From NCBI RefSeq assembly GCF_004332115.1, contig NZ_SJPA01000007.1, positions 18,501-82,500 on the forward strand: 64,000 bases of DNA, in the 5' to 3' direction. A program made the translations under genes and the position numbers. This document shows, one piece after another, positions 28,748-40,178 of this stretch (the stretch's first letter is position 1; the number at the start of each line of letters is the position of its first letter). This DNA comes from Chlorobium sp. N1. Its GTDB lineage: Bacteria; Bacteroidota; Chlorobiia; Chlorobiales; Chlorobiaceae. The notes below the pieces were generated by a model. It did not search any database, had not been told where the DNA came from, and was given only the letters and a program-made list of their open reading frames with translations.

Positions 28748-29420
28748 AGTGTCACCTCATGTGTTTTTGTTGGGGACCGGATGCGTGTCTCTTTCCGTTT
28801 CCGTTCGCCCCGCCGTGTAGGCGGAGCGCCTCCTCACAGGGCGGGGCCCTGTCCGGTGACGCGGGAATGAGGTGGGTCGGGCGCTCCTGCGCTGCGCAGG
28901 CCCATGCCTTCGCTGTCGAAGGTCGGTTGCTGCGTGCCGGCAATGCGGAATCGATGCGGGAGGGGTTTCTGGTGAAAAAACCTTCCGTGCTCTCTTCGAT
29001 AAGCCTGCGTGCAAGGTGCTTCGGTATCACTGTTCGGGGGCTGTTTATGGGAGGCGTTCGGAGTTTCAGGGGGGTCTCCCATACCCATCGTATGCGATTG
29101 ATTTATATAAAAAGTACACAAAGTGGGGCCGTGTTGCAAGGAAGAATAGTGGGTCTATAGGGCGTTATGGAGGTATATCTATATATGGGGTATATGGATG
29201 CTTTGTGGCGGGCAATTCGCGAATGATGATCGTATCCGCGCATAAAAACGTGCCGAATACGCTTTCAATATGTCGGAAGGTATTGGATTTATTGCGGAGT
29301 GATCGGGTCTTGAATCGACGGGACGGGTGGTTTTCGGATGTTTTGAGAACGTCGTTTCGGCGGGGGTGTGCATTGCGGGTTCCGCCGTCTCTTCCGTCTC
29401 GGCCTGGCGGACTCCCGGTG

Positions 29421-29562
29421 CATTATGACGCAGCTTCCGGCCGCGGCGGTTCGGCTTTTCGGCGATCTTCCCTAAGCATTATCCGCAGGGAAGCAGACGA
29501 GAGCCTTTGTGTTGTGTCATTATGGCGCAGCGTGGGGTGCTCGCTGTGGCATGATGACGCAG
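29421..29562 (+). repeat. Four copies of a 12-13 bp motif upstream of the sigma-54 promoter
   Basis: CATTATGACGCAG at 29421, CATTATCCGCAG at 29477, CATTATGGCGCAG at 29518 and CATGATGACGCAG at 29550 lie in the same direction 113-242 bp before the -24 GG. Spacing and position fit upstream activating sites for a sigma-54 enhancer-binding protein. The motif is not palindromic. The regulator is not encoded in the window as far as can be seen, although a hybrid kinase lies at 42650-44914. Confidence 0.6.
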
Positions 29563-29660
29563 AGTGCGCAGAATATGGCTTTTGGTGATTCCGGCGTGCT
29601 GTCCCCCAGGTGCGCCGGTAACCTTATTGATACAAGCAGGATGCGTGATCGGTCTCCGGT

Positions 29661-29677
29661 TTGGCACGCCATGTGCA
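29661..29677 (+). promoter_or_regulatory. Sigma-54 (RpoN) type promoter of the rightward tad operon
   Basis: TTGGCACG-CCAT-GTGCA matches the -24/-12 consensus (TTGGCACG-N4-TTGCA) at all but one position and has the invariant GG and GC ten bases apart. Transcription would start near 29688, about 65 bp before the flp start codon at 29753. Confidence 0.75.
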
Positions 29678-29752
29678 TTGTTGATGGTGAGCATTCAATG
29701 AAATGCTGAAGTAACCGTCAACAACCATCAACAAAACTCTCTGGAGGAAACC

Positions 29753-29950
29753 ATGTTAAACAACATCGTCGCCATGATCATGGCAAAAGTCATGACCGTC
29801 AAGTCGCAGAAAGGCGTGACCATGATCGAGTATGCCTTAATTGCCGCACTGGTTTCAGTCGTTGCAATTACAACAGTTGGTCTTGTTGGAGATAATGTGG
29901 AAGCTGTTTTCGATAAAATCAAAACAGAGCTTGCAGCGGCCTTGGCCTAG
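29753..29950 (+). CDS. flp: Flp-type pilin, rightward operon
   Basis: The 65-residue prepilin has the cleavage region QKGVTMIEYALIAALV, identical to the leftward pilin except for the first residue, with a different leader and a C-terminal tail of charged residues (AVFDKIKTELAAALA). A strong GGAGG ribosome site lies six bases upstream. It is first in the rightward tad operon and sits directly downstream of the sigma-54 promoter. The mature pilin should polymerise into adhesive Flp fibres. Confidence 0.94.
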   Translation: MLNNIVAMIMAKVMTVKSQKGVTMIEYALIAALVSVVAITTVGLVGDNVEAVFDKIKTELAAALA

Positions 29951-29996
29951 TCCGAGTAAATGCACTCTGAAGAAAAACACCTTGACTAACAAAGCC

Positions 29997-30782
29997 GTGA
30001 AACAGCCAATCATCGCTGCCGTCGCACTCACCATGGGTGCGACGGCGGCCTTCATCACCGCCCGCTCGTTGCAGACCGATGCGTCCTCCGGACACACGGT
30101 CGTCATCGTCGAGCAGCCGATCGAAGCCGGAAAAGCCATTGCCGCCATGCAGGTCAGGGCCGTCGACTGGCCTGGTTCGACCGTGCCGCATGAAGCCAAG
30201 AGCCGCACCGCGGACGTGGTGGGCCGGATCGCCCGGGTCTCGATGATTCCCGGCGAGCCGATCCTTCCCGGCAAGCTCGCACCGATCAACGCGACCGGCG
30301 GCCTTTCATCCATCATTCCCGAAGGCAAGCGCGCCATTACGGTGAAGGTGAACGAGGTGATCTCGGTCGCGGGCTTCGCCCTGCCGGGCAGCTACGTCGA
30401 CGTGCTCGTCAGCGGCAAGGACGCCAGCCGCCAGCCGTTCTCGCGGACCGTGCTCTCGCGTGTCAAGGTGCTGGCTGCAGCGCAGGAGACCACCGCCGAA
30501 CCGGACAAGCCGAAGGTGGTCAGCGCCGTCACGCTCGAGCTCTCTCCGGTCGAGGCCGAAAAGCTCGACCTGGCCCGCAGCATCGGAGACCTGTCGCTCG
30601 TGCTCCGCAACGAACTCGATACCGGAGAGGTGAATTCCGCCGGTGTCCGCCTCGGCGACATCGTCTACCCGAACGGGCCGGCAAAGTCCTCTCCTAAGGT
30701 TGCCCGTGCCGCGCCGGTGCGCAGGTACTCCGAGCCCGAAGAGATCCGCGGAACCGTCCGCGGCCGCAAGTCAACTCCCTAG
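29997..30782 (+). CDS. cpaB: Flp pilus assembly protein CpaB/RcpC, rightward operon
   Basis: The 261-residue protein is a paralogue of 27753-28541, with VIVEQPIEAGKAIAAMQV, IIPEGKRAITVKVNEV and GFALPGSYVDVLVSG. GTG 29997 was chosen because it aligns the N-terminus (MKQPIIAAVALTMGATAAF) with the leftward copy (MKLPVYAAIALTVGAMAS). TTG 29982 is the alternative; upstream residues of the longer frame overlap flp and are spurious. Neither start has a strong ribosome site, so translation may depend on flp. Confidence 0.88.
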   Translation: MKQPIIAAVALTMGATAAFITARSLQTDASSGHTVVIVEQPIEAGKAIAAMQVRAVDWPGSTVPHEAKSRTADVVGRIARVSMIPGEPILPGKLAPINATGGLSSIIPEGKRAITVKVNEVISVAGFALPGSYVDVLVSGKDASRQPFSRTVLSRVKVLAAAQETTAEPDKPKVVSAVTLELSPVEAEKLDLARSIGDLSLVLRNELDTGEVNSAGVRLGDIVYPNGPAKSSPKVARAAPVRRYSEPEEIRGTVRGRKSTP

Positions 30783-30793
30783 CCAACACGGAC

Positions 30794-32242
30794 ATGAAAA
30801 AGACATTCCTGAAGCGCATGGCCTGGACAACGGGCGCCCTCGTGGCGCTTGCAGGCGCACTCCCCGCAGCCTCGATGGCGGCGGTTTCGACCTACTTCGT
30901 GCCCGTGGGGGAGTCGAGGGTCTACAAGCTCGACCGGCCCGCCAGCCGCGTCGCCGTCGGCGACCCTAAGGTGGCCGACTACATCATGATCAACTCCTCG
31001 CAGCTCTACCTGTCCGGCAAGTCGGCCGGAGCCACCAACCTCATCATATGGGACAAGAGGGGCGGGTTCTCCTCGACGCCGCTCAAGGTCAGCAACAATA
31101 CCGCTACGCTCGAGGACCTCTTCTCGGCCGTGCTGCCGAACGAGACCGACATCCAGATCTTCTCCGGAGGCCCGGCGCTGGTCCTGACCGGTTCGGTCGC
31201 CAACACGCTCGTTGCCGACACGGCCTGCAGGCTCGCCACCGGGTACTATGGGGGTTCGGTTCCCGTGCTGAGTCCCGAGGCCACGCTCCTCGCCAGCAGC
31301 GTCGCCGCCACCGGCACGGCGATACCGTCCAGCATATCCAATTCAGGAAGCAGCGCTTCGGGCTCGACCGGTCCCATGAGCATGACCACCAACCCGGCCG
31401 GCATGAAGGCCGATTCCAAAGGTCCGCGCCTCATCAACCTGCTCAAGATCCGTGATCCGCAGCAGGTCCGCCTTGAGGTACGCATCGCCGAGGTCTCCAA
31501 GTCCTACATCGAATCCCTCGGAGTCGGCTGGACCCAGGGGCTCGGCAACGTGCAGGGCAGCCTCATGACCGGCTTCGTCAGCAACGCCACGCTCGATCTC
31601 CTGTTCCAGGCCCACCGGTCTCCGGGCAACAGCCTGTCGGCCGATGCCGAGCGCAAGGAGCGGGCGATCAAGATCCTGGCGGAGCCGACGATGGTTTCCA
31701 TGAGCGGACAGGAGGGGTACTTCCTCGTCGGCGGCAAGGTCTATACGCCGACCATCACCGGCAACGGTTCAGTGGATTATGTCGAGCGCACCTACGGCGT
31801 TGGCCTGCGCTTCACGCCGACCGTGCTCAACGAAGGCCGTATCGCGCTGAGGGTCGCGCCGGAGGTCTCCGAGCCGCTGCAGGAGGCGATCACCGCCGGG
31901 ACGATGACGTCGCTGCCGGCCTTCAAGACCAGCTACGCCTCGACCACCGTACAGATGCAGGAGGGCGAGAACCTGGTCATCGGCGGACTGCTGCGCGACA
32001 ACCTCAACGAGGTTATCCGAGCCGTGCCGCTGCTTGCCGACATCCCGATCCTCGGCGAGCTCTTCAAGCACAAGGAGATGACGAAGGAGACGACCGAACT
32101 CATGGTCATCGTGCGCCCGACCCTCGTGAAGACCGGAAATAAGGAGATGCCCGAACTGCCGACGGAGCGCTTCAGGACGCCGACGCCGAACGAGTTCTTC
32201 CTGGAAGGCAAGCTGCAGGGCTCGACGGGGAGGACGAAATGA
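30794..32242 (+). CDS. cpaC: Tad outer-membrane secretin CpaC/RcpA, rightward operon
   Basis: The 482-residue protein has a signal peptide, the N-terminal region YKLDRPASRVAVGDPKVADY, and the secretin domain ILAEPTMVSMSGQEGYFLVG with VQMQEGENLVIGGLLRDNL. It is about 15 residues longer than the leftward copy because of a Ser/Gly/Thr-rich linker (about residues 175-205). It should form the outer-membrane pore of the second Flp machine. It overlaps tadE by four bases. Confidence 0.93.
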   Translation: MKKTFLKRMAWTTGALVALAGALPAASMAAVSTYFVPVGESRVYKLDRPASRVAVGDPKVADYIMINSSQLYLSGKSAGATNLIIWDKRGGFSSTPLKVSNNTATLEDLFSAVLPNETDIQIFSGGPALVLTGSVANTLVADTACRLATGYYGGSVPVLSPEATLLASSVAATGTAIPSSISNSGSSASGSTGPMSMTTNPAGMKADSKGPRLINLLKIRDPQQVRLEVRIAEVSKSYIESLGVGWTQGLGNVQGSLMTGFVSNATLDLLFQAHRSPGNSLSADAERKERAIKILAEPTMVSMSGQEGYFLVGGKVYTPTITGNGSVDYVERTYGVGLRFTPTVLNEGRIALRVAPEVSEPLQEAITAGTMTSLPAFKTSYASTTVQMQEGENLVIGGLLRDNLNEVIRAVPLLADIPILGELFKHKEMTKETTELMVIVRPTLVKTGNKEMPELPTERFRTPTPNEFFLEGKLQGSTGRTK

Positions 32243-32667
32243 ACACCCGCACCGGACATGACGCGCCCGCGCGTGCAGAGCGGAGTGGCCGCAGCCAGAA
32301 AGGCGCGGTGCTCGTGGAGTTCGCCTTCGTCCTGCCGGTGTTCCTGCTCCTGCTCTTCGGCATGATCACCTTCTCCGTCGCGCTCTACAACAAGACGGTG
32401 CTGACCATGGCTACGCGTGAAGGAGCCCGCACCGGGATCCGCTACGTGGCGGACCGGACCGACGCCACCATCATGAGCAGCGCCAATGCAGCCGCCTCGG
32501 CTCTCTGCAGCCAGAACCTGATATCATTCGGTGGTTCGATCTCACCCTCCATCACTTCTACGGTATCGGGGGATATACTGACCGTGGCCGCCAGCGGCAC
32601 CTACACAGGCCTCTACATATTCGGTGATATGCCCATGTCGGCACAGACAACCATGAGGATCGAATGA
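32239..32667 (+). CDS. tadE: TadE-like minor pseudopilin, rightward operon
   Basis: The 142-residue protein has the TadE signature KGAVLVEFAFVLPVFLLLLF after a basic leader of about 25 residues, then TMATREGARTGIRYVADRTD. It is paralogous to 25955-26356, with the four-base overlap to tadG kept. It is probably processed by the Tad prepilin peptidase. Confidence 0.9.
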   Translation: MNTRTGHDAPARAERSGRSQKGAVLVEFAFVLPVFLLLLFGMITFSVALYNKTVLTMATREGARTGIRYVADRTDATIMSSANAAASALCSQNLISFGGSISPSITSTVSGDILTVAASGTYTGLYIFGDMPMSAQTTMRIE

Positions 32668-33701
32668 CCATGAAGCATCCACACCACAGAGGCAGGCGGA
32701 TCCGCCGGCAGAAGGGCGGCGCGGCGATCATGTTCGCCATCATGCTCCCGGTTCTCATCGGTCTCACCGCACTGGCGGTCGACCTGGCGCGCATCCATCT
32801 CACGAAGGTCGAGCTGCAGAACGCGGCCGACGCAGCATCGATGGCCGGAGCCCGCTCGCTTTCTGATGCGGGCGGTACACCCTACAACTGGTCCGCCGCT
32901 TCGGCAAAAGCGCTCGAGGTCGCCCGGCGCAACGTCGCCAACGGCGAGCTCATCCAGGCCGCCCTGATTGAAACGGGCTACTGGAACATCCCGAATCCAT
33001 CGCTGGGCATCCACGCTACGGCCATACCGGGCGACGTGCCGGCGGTCAGGGCCACCATCACGATTTCCTCGTCCGAGAACAGTGGCCCGCTGGGGCTCTC
33101 GTTCGCGCCGATCTTCGGCATTGACGACACCGATGTCCGGGCAAGCGCTATTGCCGTCATCGCTCCGCCGGCCGGCGGAACCGGGCTGTTTCCGTTCGTC
33201 ATCGGCACCGCGATGCTGGACCATTTCTGGAATAAAAACGATGGCACACCCGTCCTGGATGAACATGGCGATGCCCCGACCATACATCTCGGTTCCATCT
33301 ACACCTTCGACGGTACCAAAGAGCTCTCCGGACAGTGGACCACGTTCCAGTCTTCCCAAAAGAACCCTGACGTTCCGTTCATGCGCGATCTCATCGAGAA
33401 CGGCAACTCTACCAGGCTCGGCATCGATGACCTCACCTATCTGCAGCCGGGAGCCAAGGCCACGCTCTACAGAGAGGTTCCTGTCGGCACGGATGTGGCC
33501 ATGTTCATCGTGGACGATGTCGATACCAACGACTTCGAGCCCATCAAGGGTATCGTAGCGTTTCATATCGACGGGTACAGCCAGGGCGGCAAATACATCT
33601 CCGGCCATTTCATCGACATGGCCATGTTCCCCAATCTTGATCCCGGCAACGGCAACGGCGTGGATTACGGCGCCTACACGCCTCCCATCCTGGTCCAGTG
33701 A
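32664..33701 (+). CDS. tadG: TadG-like protein, rightward operon
   Basis: The 345-residue protein has the N-terminal signature KGGAAIMFAIMLPVLIGLTA followed by VDLARIHLTKVELQNAADA, then a periplasmic region. It has the same length as the leftward copy and shares its C-terminal end (YTPPILVQ versus RTPPILVQ). It is likely an envelope component of the Flp machine. The start overlaps tadE by four bases (ATGA). Confidence 0.86.
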   Translation: MTMKHPHHRGRRIRRQKGGAAIMFAIMLPVLIGLTALAVDLARIHLTKVELQNAADAASMAGARSLSDAGGTPYNWSAASAKALEVARRNVANGELIQAALIETGYWNIPNPSLGIHATAIPGDVPAVRATITISSSENSGPLGLSFAPIFGIDDTDVRASAIAVIAPPAGGTGLFPFVIGTAMLDHFWNKNDGTPVLDEHGDAPTIHLGSIYTFDGTKELSGQWTTFQSSQKNPDVPFMRDLIENGNSTRLGIDDLTYLQPGAKATLYREVPVGTDVAMFIVDDVDTNDFEPIKGIVAFHIDGYSQGGKYISGHFIDMAMFPNLDPGNGNGVDYGAYTPPILVQ

Positions 33702-33708
33702 GCAAGCC

Positions 33709-34832
33709 ATGAAGATTGTCGTCTACAGCCCGGAGCCCTGCAGGGCTCCCGTGATCTCGCCCGAAGCGGGCCAGCACCGGCTGACGAGCCTTGAGGGCGA
33801 CGTCGGCGCGATGGTCCGCCAGCTCTCCGTCCAGCAGCCGGATCTCGTGATCCTTTCCGGCTTCAACGCGGCAGGATCCAGGTACGTCGAGGAGGTCGAG
33901 AAACTCTGCCTCGCGCTGCCGAAGGCCGCCGTCGTTTCGGTGCACCCGCATACGGAGCCCGAGCTGCTGCTCTCGCTCATGCGCGCCGGAGTGCGCGAGG
34001 TGGTCGCAGACACCGGCGACGAGACCATCCGCCAGCTCATCATGCGCACGCAGCAGCGAACCAACGGAGCCGCTCCGAAAAAGAACGGAAGGGTGCTCGC
34101 GTTCGTTTCCGCAAAGGGCGGCGACGGCAGCTCCTCCCTGGCAGCGAACATGGCCTTCGCGCTCTCCCGGATTCCCGGCAAGAGGGTGCTCGCCGTCGAC
34201 GTTTCGCTGCCTTTCGGCGATCTCGACATGTACCTCACCGGAGAAGAGCACGAACAGGACCTGGCGGACATCTCCGCCGAGTGCGAACGGCTCGACCGCT
34301 CGCTCCTCGACAGCATGGTTCAGCATGTTTCGCCTTCGCTCGACCTCATCGCCTCGCCAGCCAGATTCGACAAGATCGTCGAAATCGAGCCCGAGCGGGT
34401 GAGCGAACTGACCGGCGTTGCCGCCGGGTGCTACGACTATGTTCTGCTCGACCTCGGCTCCTGCCTCGATCCCGTCGGGATCTGGGTGCTCGAGCATGTC
34501 GACGAGCTTGCGGTCGTCATGACGCCTTCGCTGCCTTCGCTGCGGAGGGCGGGCCAGCTGCTCAACCTTTCCGGAGAGTTCGAAAAGCCCGTTTCGCGCA
34601 TCGACGTCATCCTGAACCGGGCTGACGCGAGCAGCCGCATCCAGGCGTCCGAAATGGAGAAGATCGTCGGCCGTCCGGTCGACCGCCGCATCCCCTCCGA
34701 CGCCGCATCCCTCGAGGAGGCCCTCCTCGTCGGCCGGCCGCTCGTCGAATCGGCACCCGCTTCCAAGCTTTCCAGAACCATCGTCGACTGGGCCGCAGGC
34801 CTGGCCGGTAGCGAACAACCCAAGGAATCGCT

Positions 34833-34857
<25 letters not shown>
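33709..34857 (+). CDS. cpaE: Tad pilus localisation ATPase CpaE/TadZ, rightward operon
   Basis: The 382-residue protein has a receiver-like N-terminus and a MinD-like domain with the altered Walker A VSAKGGDGSSSLAAN and VLAVDVSLPFGDLDMYL. ATG 33709 aligns with the leftward protein (MKIVVYSPEP versus MKIALYSPEP); the longer frame upstream is a shadow of tadG. It overlaps cpaF by 25 bases as in the other operon. Confidence 0.92.
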
Positions 34858-36287
<1,430 letters not shown>

Positions 36288-36301
36288 CGGGAGGTGCGAC
36301 C

Positions 36302-37270
36302 ATGACCATGCTGCTCTATTCCTTTGCGGTGTTCCTCCTCGTGGTCTCCGCGGTCTTCCTCGGCTACGGGATATGGATCCGGTTCTTCGATCCCGATGCC
36401 CGCGCCCGGAAGGAGCGCCTGCGCACCGTCCGAAGCGCCGTCGAGGCGGGCGCCCAGTCGTCCGAGACCAGGAAGAAGGTCCGCCAGGACAGCCCGGTCG
36501 AAATCTGGCTCAGCCAGAACGCCCCGGCGTTCCGCTGGCTCGAGCGCCTGGTCCGCCACGCCGACAGCCCGCTGAAGGCAGGACAGGTGGCCGCGCTGAT
36601 CCCTGTGCTCTTCGGTACGGTGCTCTTCATCGGTTCGCTTCGCTACGCCGGGACGCTCCCGCTTCTCGGCCTCTCCGCCGGTGTGGCTTCCCTGCCGATC
36701 TTCTGGCTTATGTGGCTTGCGGCCAAGCGACGCAAGGCGTTCGACGACAAGCTTCCCGAAGCGCTCGACCACATCACGCGCGCGCTTCGCGCCGGGCACA
36801 GCCTCACCTCGTCGATCGGCATGGTCGGCAAGGAGTATCCCGACCCGATAGGAGGGGAGTTCAGGGTCGTCTTCGACGAGATCGGCTTCGGCATCCCCTT
36901 CAGGGACGCCATCGGCGAGCTCGGCGAGCGGGTTCCCTCCGCCGACCTGAAGTTCTTCGTCGCTTCGCTCATCATCCAGCACGAGACCGGAGGCAACCTC
37001 ACCGAGCTGCTCGACGGGCTCTCGAAGACCATCCGCAAGCGCATCAAGCTGCGCGGCAAGATCCGCACGCTCGCTTCAGAAGGGAGGGCCTCCGGCTGGG
37101 TGCTCGGCAGCATGCCCTTCGTGATCACGGCCGTACTCTCGCTCGTGAACCGCGACTACATCTCAACGCTCTGGACCACACCAGAGGGCGTCAACCTGAT
37201 CTACATCAGCGGAGCGCTCATGATTTTCGGGTTCTTCGTCATGAAGCGGATCGTCAATATCAAGGTGTAA
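36302..37270 (+). CDS. tadB: Tad platform protein TadB, rightward operon
   Basis: The 322-residue F-family membrane protein carries KLPEALDHITRALRAGHSL, IGFGIPFRDAIGELG and IIQHETGGNLTELLDGLS. It has the same length as the leftward TadB. A GGGAGGT ribosome site lies upstream. Unlike the leftward pair, it does not overlap cpaF (14-bp gap). Confidence 0.93.
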   Translation: MTMLLYSFAVFLLVVSAVFLGYGIWIRFFDPDARARKERLRTVRSAVEAGAQSSETRKKVRQDSPVEIWLSQNAPAFRWLERLVRHADSPLKAGQVAALIPVLFGTVLFIGSLRYAGTLPLLGLSAGVASLPIFWLMWLAAKRRKAFDDKLPEALDHITRALRAGHSLTSSIGMVGKEYPDPIGGEFRVVFDEIGFGIPFRDAIGELGERVPSADLKFFVASLIIQHETGGNLTELLDGLSKTIRKRIKLRGKIRTLASEGRASGWVLGSMPFVITAVLSLVNRDYISTLWTTPEGVNLIYISGALMIFGFFVMKRIVNIKV

Positions 37271-37289
37271 CCAATAAGCTGCGAGCATC

Positions 37290-38225
37290 ATGAACACCAC
37301 CATAGAGATCCTGGCCATCGTGCTCAGCGGCGTCGCCGCCGCCTCCGTCGTCCCCGTCGTGCAGGGGTTCGCTTCGGAGATGGCCGTCAAGAAGCGCCTC
37401 CTGCGCGTCGGCCGCAACGGGGGGGAGAGTGCCGCCTCCCTCGAAGCCAGGAAGGTCGGCCTGCAGCGTGTCTCGAAGGTCGTCAACATCCTCTCGAAGC
37501 TCTCGCTCCCGGAAGAGGGGTGGCAGGACTCCGGCCTGCAGCTGAAGTTCCTGCAGGCGGGGATCCGCGACAGGAACGCGCCGGGCTACTACTTCGCCGT
37601 CAAGACCGTCCTTACCTTCGTCTTTCCGGCCATGCTGGCGCTCTTCCTCCACCTCACCCGTCCGGAGATGCCCTTCATGCAGGCCACGATGTACGTGCTG
37701 CTCTCGGCGGCAGCGGGGTACTATATTCCGGAGCTTATCCTGCGTTTCATGACCGCGCGGCGGATCGGGCGCATGCGCGACTGCCTGCCGGACATGATCG
37801 ACCTCATGCTCATCTGCACCGAGTCGGGCATGGGCATCGATTCGGCCATTGCGCGCATCTCGCGCGACATGGCCCGCAGCTGCCCGGAGCTCGCCGAGGA
37901 GTTCTATCTGTCGACCATGGAGATGCGCGCCGGAGCGAGCCGCATCGAATCGCTGCGCAATCTCGCGCTGCGTGCGAAACTCGAGGAACTCGACGACCTG
38001 GTCTCCATGTTCGTGCAGGCCGACCGGTTCGGCACGAGCCTGGCCGAGGCGCTGAGGGTGCATGCCGACATGATGCGCACGAAGCGCAGCCAGCGCGCCG
38101 AGGAGATCGCCGCCAAGATCCCCGTCAAGCTGACGCTGCCGCTCGGGCTTTTCATCTTCCCGACGCTCATCATCGTGCTCCTGGGGCCCGCGATCATCCG
38201 CGTGATGGAAACCTTCTCCAAATAA
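37290..38225 (+). CDS. tadC: Tad platform protein TadC, rightward operon
   Basis: The 311-residue F-family protein has LPDMIDLMLICTESGMGID and FVQADRFGTSLAEALRVHA, with hydrophobic segments at the N-terminus, centre and C-terminus. It is the TadB partner in the inner-membrane platform and a paralogue of 20424-21353. Confidence 0.93.
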   Translation: MNTTIEILAIVLSGVAAASVVPVVQGFASEMAVKKRLLRVGRNGGESAASLEARKVGLQRVSKVVNILSKLSLPEEGWQDSGLQLKFLQAGIRDRNAPGYYFAVKTVLTFVFPAMLALFLHLTRPEMPFMQATMYVLLSAAAGYYIPELILRFMTARRIGRMRDCLPDMIDLMLICTESGMGIDSAIARISRDMARSCPELAEEFYLSTMEMRAGASRIESLRNLALRAKLEELDDLVSMFVQADRFGTSLAEALRVHADMMRTKRSQRAEEIAAKIPVKLTLPLGLFIFPTLIIVLLGPAIIRVMETFSK

Positions 38226-38237
38226 ATCCCTGCAGCG

Positions 38238-38933
38238 ATGGATCTCCCGATGCCCGGTTTTTCTCCTGCGGCCTGGGCCTGGTGGCTCGGCGGCGCGATG
38301 GCGGGCTTATGGCTCGTCCCTCTCGGACGCATCATCCCTGAAAAGGTGCTGCGGCTCGCCTCGGCGCCCCCCGACGAGTGGCAGGGACCCGGCGGCGGAC
38401 TCGGCCGCCCCGTACCGCCTCTGCGGCTCGTCTGGGTGCCGCTCCTTTCCGCTCTTCTCTGGGCCTTGTCGGGAAGCGGCGCCGCTCCCGGGGCCATCGC
38501 CTCGGCCGCTCTTTCCAGCGCGCTCCTGCTTTTGGCCATCATCGACTGGGACACCACCATGCTGCCGGACTGGGTGGTGCTGCCGCTCGGCCTGGCGGGC
38601 CTCCTTGCGAGCCATCTCGGCCTTACGGGGCAGGGCGTGGTTTCCGCCGCAGTGTCGGCCGTGCTCGTGCTGGCGCTGCTCGGCGGCTCCTCCGCCCTGT
38701 TCCGCCTCGTGCGGGGGACTGCCGGGGTCGGCGGCGGGGACCTGAAGCTCCTGGCGGCGCTTGGCGCCTGGTGGGGGATCGGCGGGGTGCTCCACGTGCT
38801 GCTCTGGGCGAGCCTCGGCACCGTCGTATGGTACTTCGTGTGGCGGCGCTTCATGGGCCTTCGGGAGGAGGCGGAGTGGCCGTTTGGTCCCGCCATCGCC
38901 ATCGCGGCGCTCGTCTGGGCGTTTGCGGGGTAG
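38238..38933 (+). CDS. tadV: Tad prepilin peptidase (CpaA/TadV), rightward operon
   Basis: The 231-residue A24 peptidase has the first catalytic Asp in LLAIIDWDTTMLPDW and the GxGD motif in AGVGGGDLKLLA. It is multi-membrane-spanning and the last gene of the rightward tad operon. The C-terminal end (EWPFGPAIAIAAL) is the stretch also present in the leftward copy and in the fragment at 18167-18301. Confidence 0.9.
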   Translation: MDLPMPGFSPAAWAWWLGGAMAGLWLVPLGRIIPEKVLRLASAPPDEWQGPGGGLGRPVPPLRLVWVPLLSALLWALSGSGAAPGAIASAALSSALLLLAIIDWDTTMLPDWVVLPLGLAGLLASHLGLTGQGVVSAAVSAVLVLALLGGSSALFRLVRGTAGVGGGDLKLLAALGAWWGIGGVLHVLLWASLGTVVWYFVWRRFMGLREEAEWPFGPAIAIAALVWAFAG

Positions 38934-39002
38934 GGGGGACTGCGCGGCTTCGGGTTCCCCTTCTGGCATGGCCATAAGGCAAAAAAGCCATACTTTGCAG
39001 CT

Positions 39003-40178
39003 ATGGACCCCCATGGCTCGCATCATACGACCCGGGTGAACCCTGCGTCATCCCGCTTCCCGCGCGCCGCGCCGGCTTTCACGCGCGACGTCGAGTTCGC
39101 CAGGCCCGGAGGCGTGCGCTCCGGAAGGGATTTCACTGCCGCCACCCTCGCCCTGCTGCTTTCGGCCCTCGTCCATGTCGCCGCCGTCTATGGTATTGCT
39201 GAAGCCAACCACGACACCTCTACCCTCAGCTTCGGCAGGTACGCTTCTGTGGCCCTGTACCTCTACGCCATCGCCCTGTCGGCGTTCGTGGTGTTCTACC
39301 CGCTCTACGTCATGGGTTTCGTCCGGCCGAAACGGCTGGTGTCCTACCTGGCGGAGGGGTACCGCCACCATCTTTTCTCCAAAGAGCGTCTGCTCTTTTC
39401 CTATCCGGTGCTGGCCATCATCCCTCTCGACAAGTCCGTCTACAGTTCGTACAAGCACATGATCCCGGATGTGGTCCCGTTCCGGCTGGACGGCGCGCTC
39501 CATCTTCTCGACAGGGCTCTTTTCCTGGGCCATGACCCCTGGCAGGCGTTCTGGGCCGTGATCGGCCGGGAACCGCTCATCCGGGCACTGGATTTCCTTT
39601 ATCATCCGGTATGGCTTTCGCTGCTCGCCATCACCCTGCTCTTCCACGCGCTGGGCCGCCATCCTCTGCAGTCGAGGCTGCGCTTCTTCCTCGCCTACAT
39701 CTTCGTATGGACCTTTCTCGGCAATGCGCTCGCCACACTTCTCTCCTCGGCCGGCCCCTGTTACTTCGTCGAAGTCACCGGCCAGCCCGGCCCTTATGCG
39801 GACCTCATGGGCCGCCTGCAGTCGTTTGCCGAAAGCGGCGGGGCACTGAGTGCCCTGCGGATCCAGGAGCGGCTGTGGGGCGGGTACAGCGGGGGCGTCC
39901 TGGAATACGGCGGAGGCATATCGGCCATGCCGAGCATCCATATCGCCACCTCGCTCCTCTTCGCACTCGGTATGCGCAGGTCGTATCCGCTGATGGAAAA
40001 GCTGCTCTACGCCTATACCGCACTCATCTGGATCGGCTCCGTATGCCTCGCCTGGCACTATGCCGCCGACGGGATCGTCTCGGTCGTATGCGTCATGCTC
40101 ATCTGGGTGGTGGCGGGGAGGCTGGCCGAGAGGATACTCCCCCGTGAGTCCGGTGCTGCTCCCGAGGGGACTCAGTAG
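39003..40178 (+). CDS. PAP2-like (AUR1/inositol-phosphoceramide-synthase-type) membrane protein
   Basis: The 391-residue protein has several hydrophobic segments and PAP2-type motifs in the second half: [29 protein letters not shown] and [15 protein letters not shown], with the catalytic histidines in PSIH and WHYAAD. This variant resembles the PAP2_3/AUR1 group, which transfers phospho-head groups or removes lipid phosphate. It follows the tad operon by 69 bp but has no obvious link to it. The first ~35 residues are not hydrophobic and the start could be further downstream. Confidence 0.75.
   Translation: MDPHGSHHTTRVNPASSRFPRAAPAFTRDVEFARPGGVRSGRDFTAATLALLLSALVHVAAVYGIAEANHDTSTLSFGRYASVALYLYAIALSAFVVFYPLYVMGFVRPKRLVSYLAEGYRHHLFSKERLLFSYPVLAIIPLDKSVYSSYKHMIPDVVPFRLDGALHLLDRALFLGHDPWQAFWAVIGREPLIRALDFLYHPVWLSLLAITLLFHALGRHPLQSRLRFFLAYIFVWTFLGNALATLLSSAGPCYFVEVTGQPGPYADLMGRLQSFAESGGALSALRIQERLWGGYSGGVLEYGGGISAMPSIHIATSLLFALGMRRSYPLMEKLLYAYTALIWIGSVCLAWHYAADGIVSVVCVMLIWVVAGRLAERILPRESGAAPEGTQ

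Larger units (their letters stand above)
28748..29752. promoter_or_regulatory. Shared control region between two divergent tad operons
   Basis: This 1-kb stretch separates the two flp genes. Open frames within it have no recognisable motif and poor codon patterns, so no gene is called. The right half holds a sigma-54 type promoter (29661-29677) and four copies of a short motif upstream of it. The central part (about 29090-29300) is AT-richer than the flanks. The promoter of the leftward flp could not be identified with confidence. Confidence 0.7.

Noticed and set aside
28781..28796. Possible sigma-54 promoter for the leftward flp gene (GG-N10-GC on the minus strand)
   Set aside because: Only the invariant dinucleotides fit; the flanking -24 and -12 bases do not, and such spacing is frequent by chance in GC-rich DNA.
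28759..29588. Open frames in the region between the two tad operons
   Set aside because: No motif or family resemblance and no ribosome site; the stretch is better explained as regulatory DNA.
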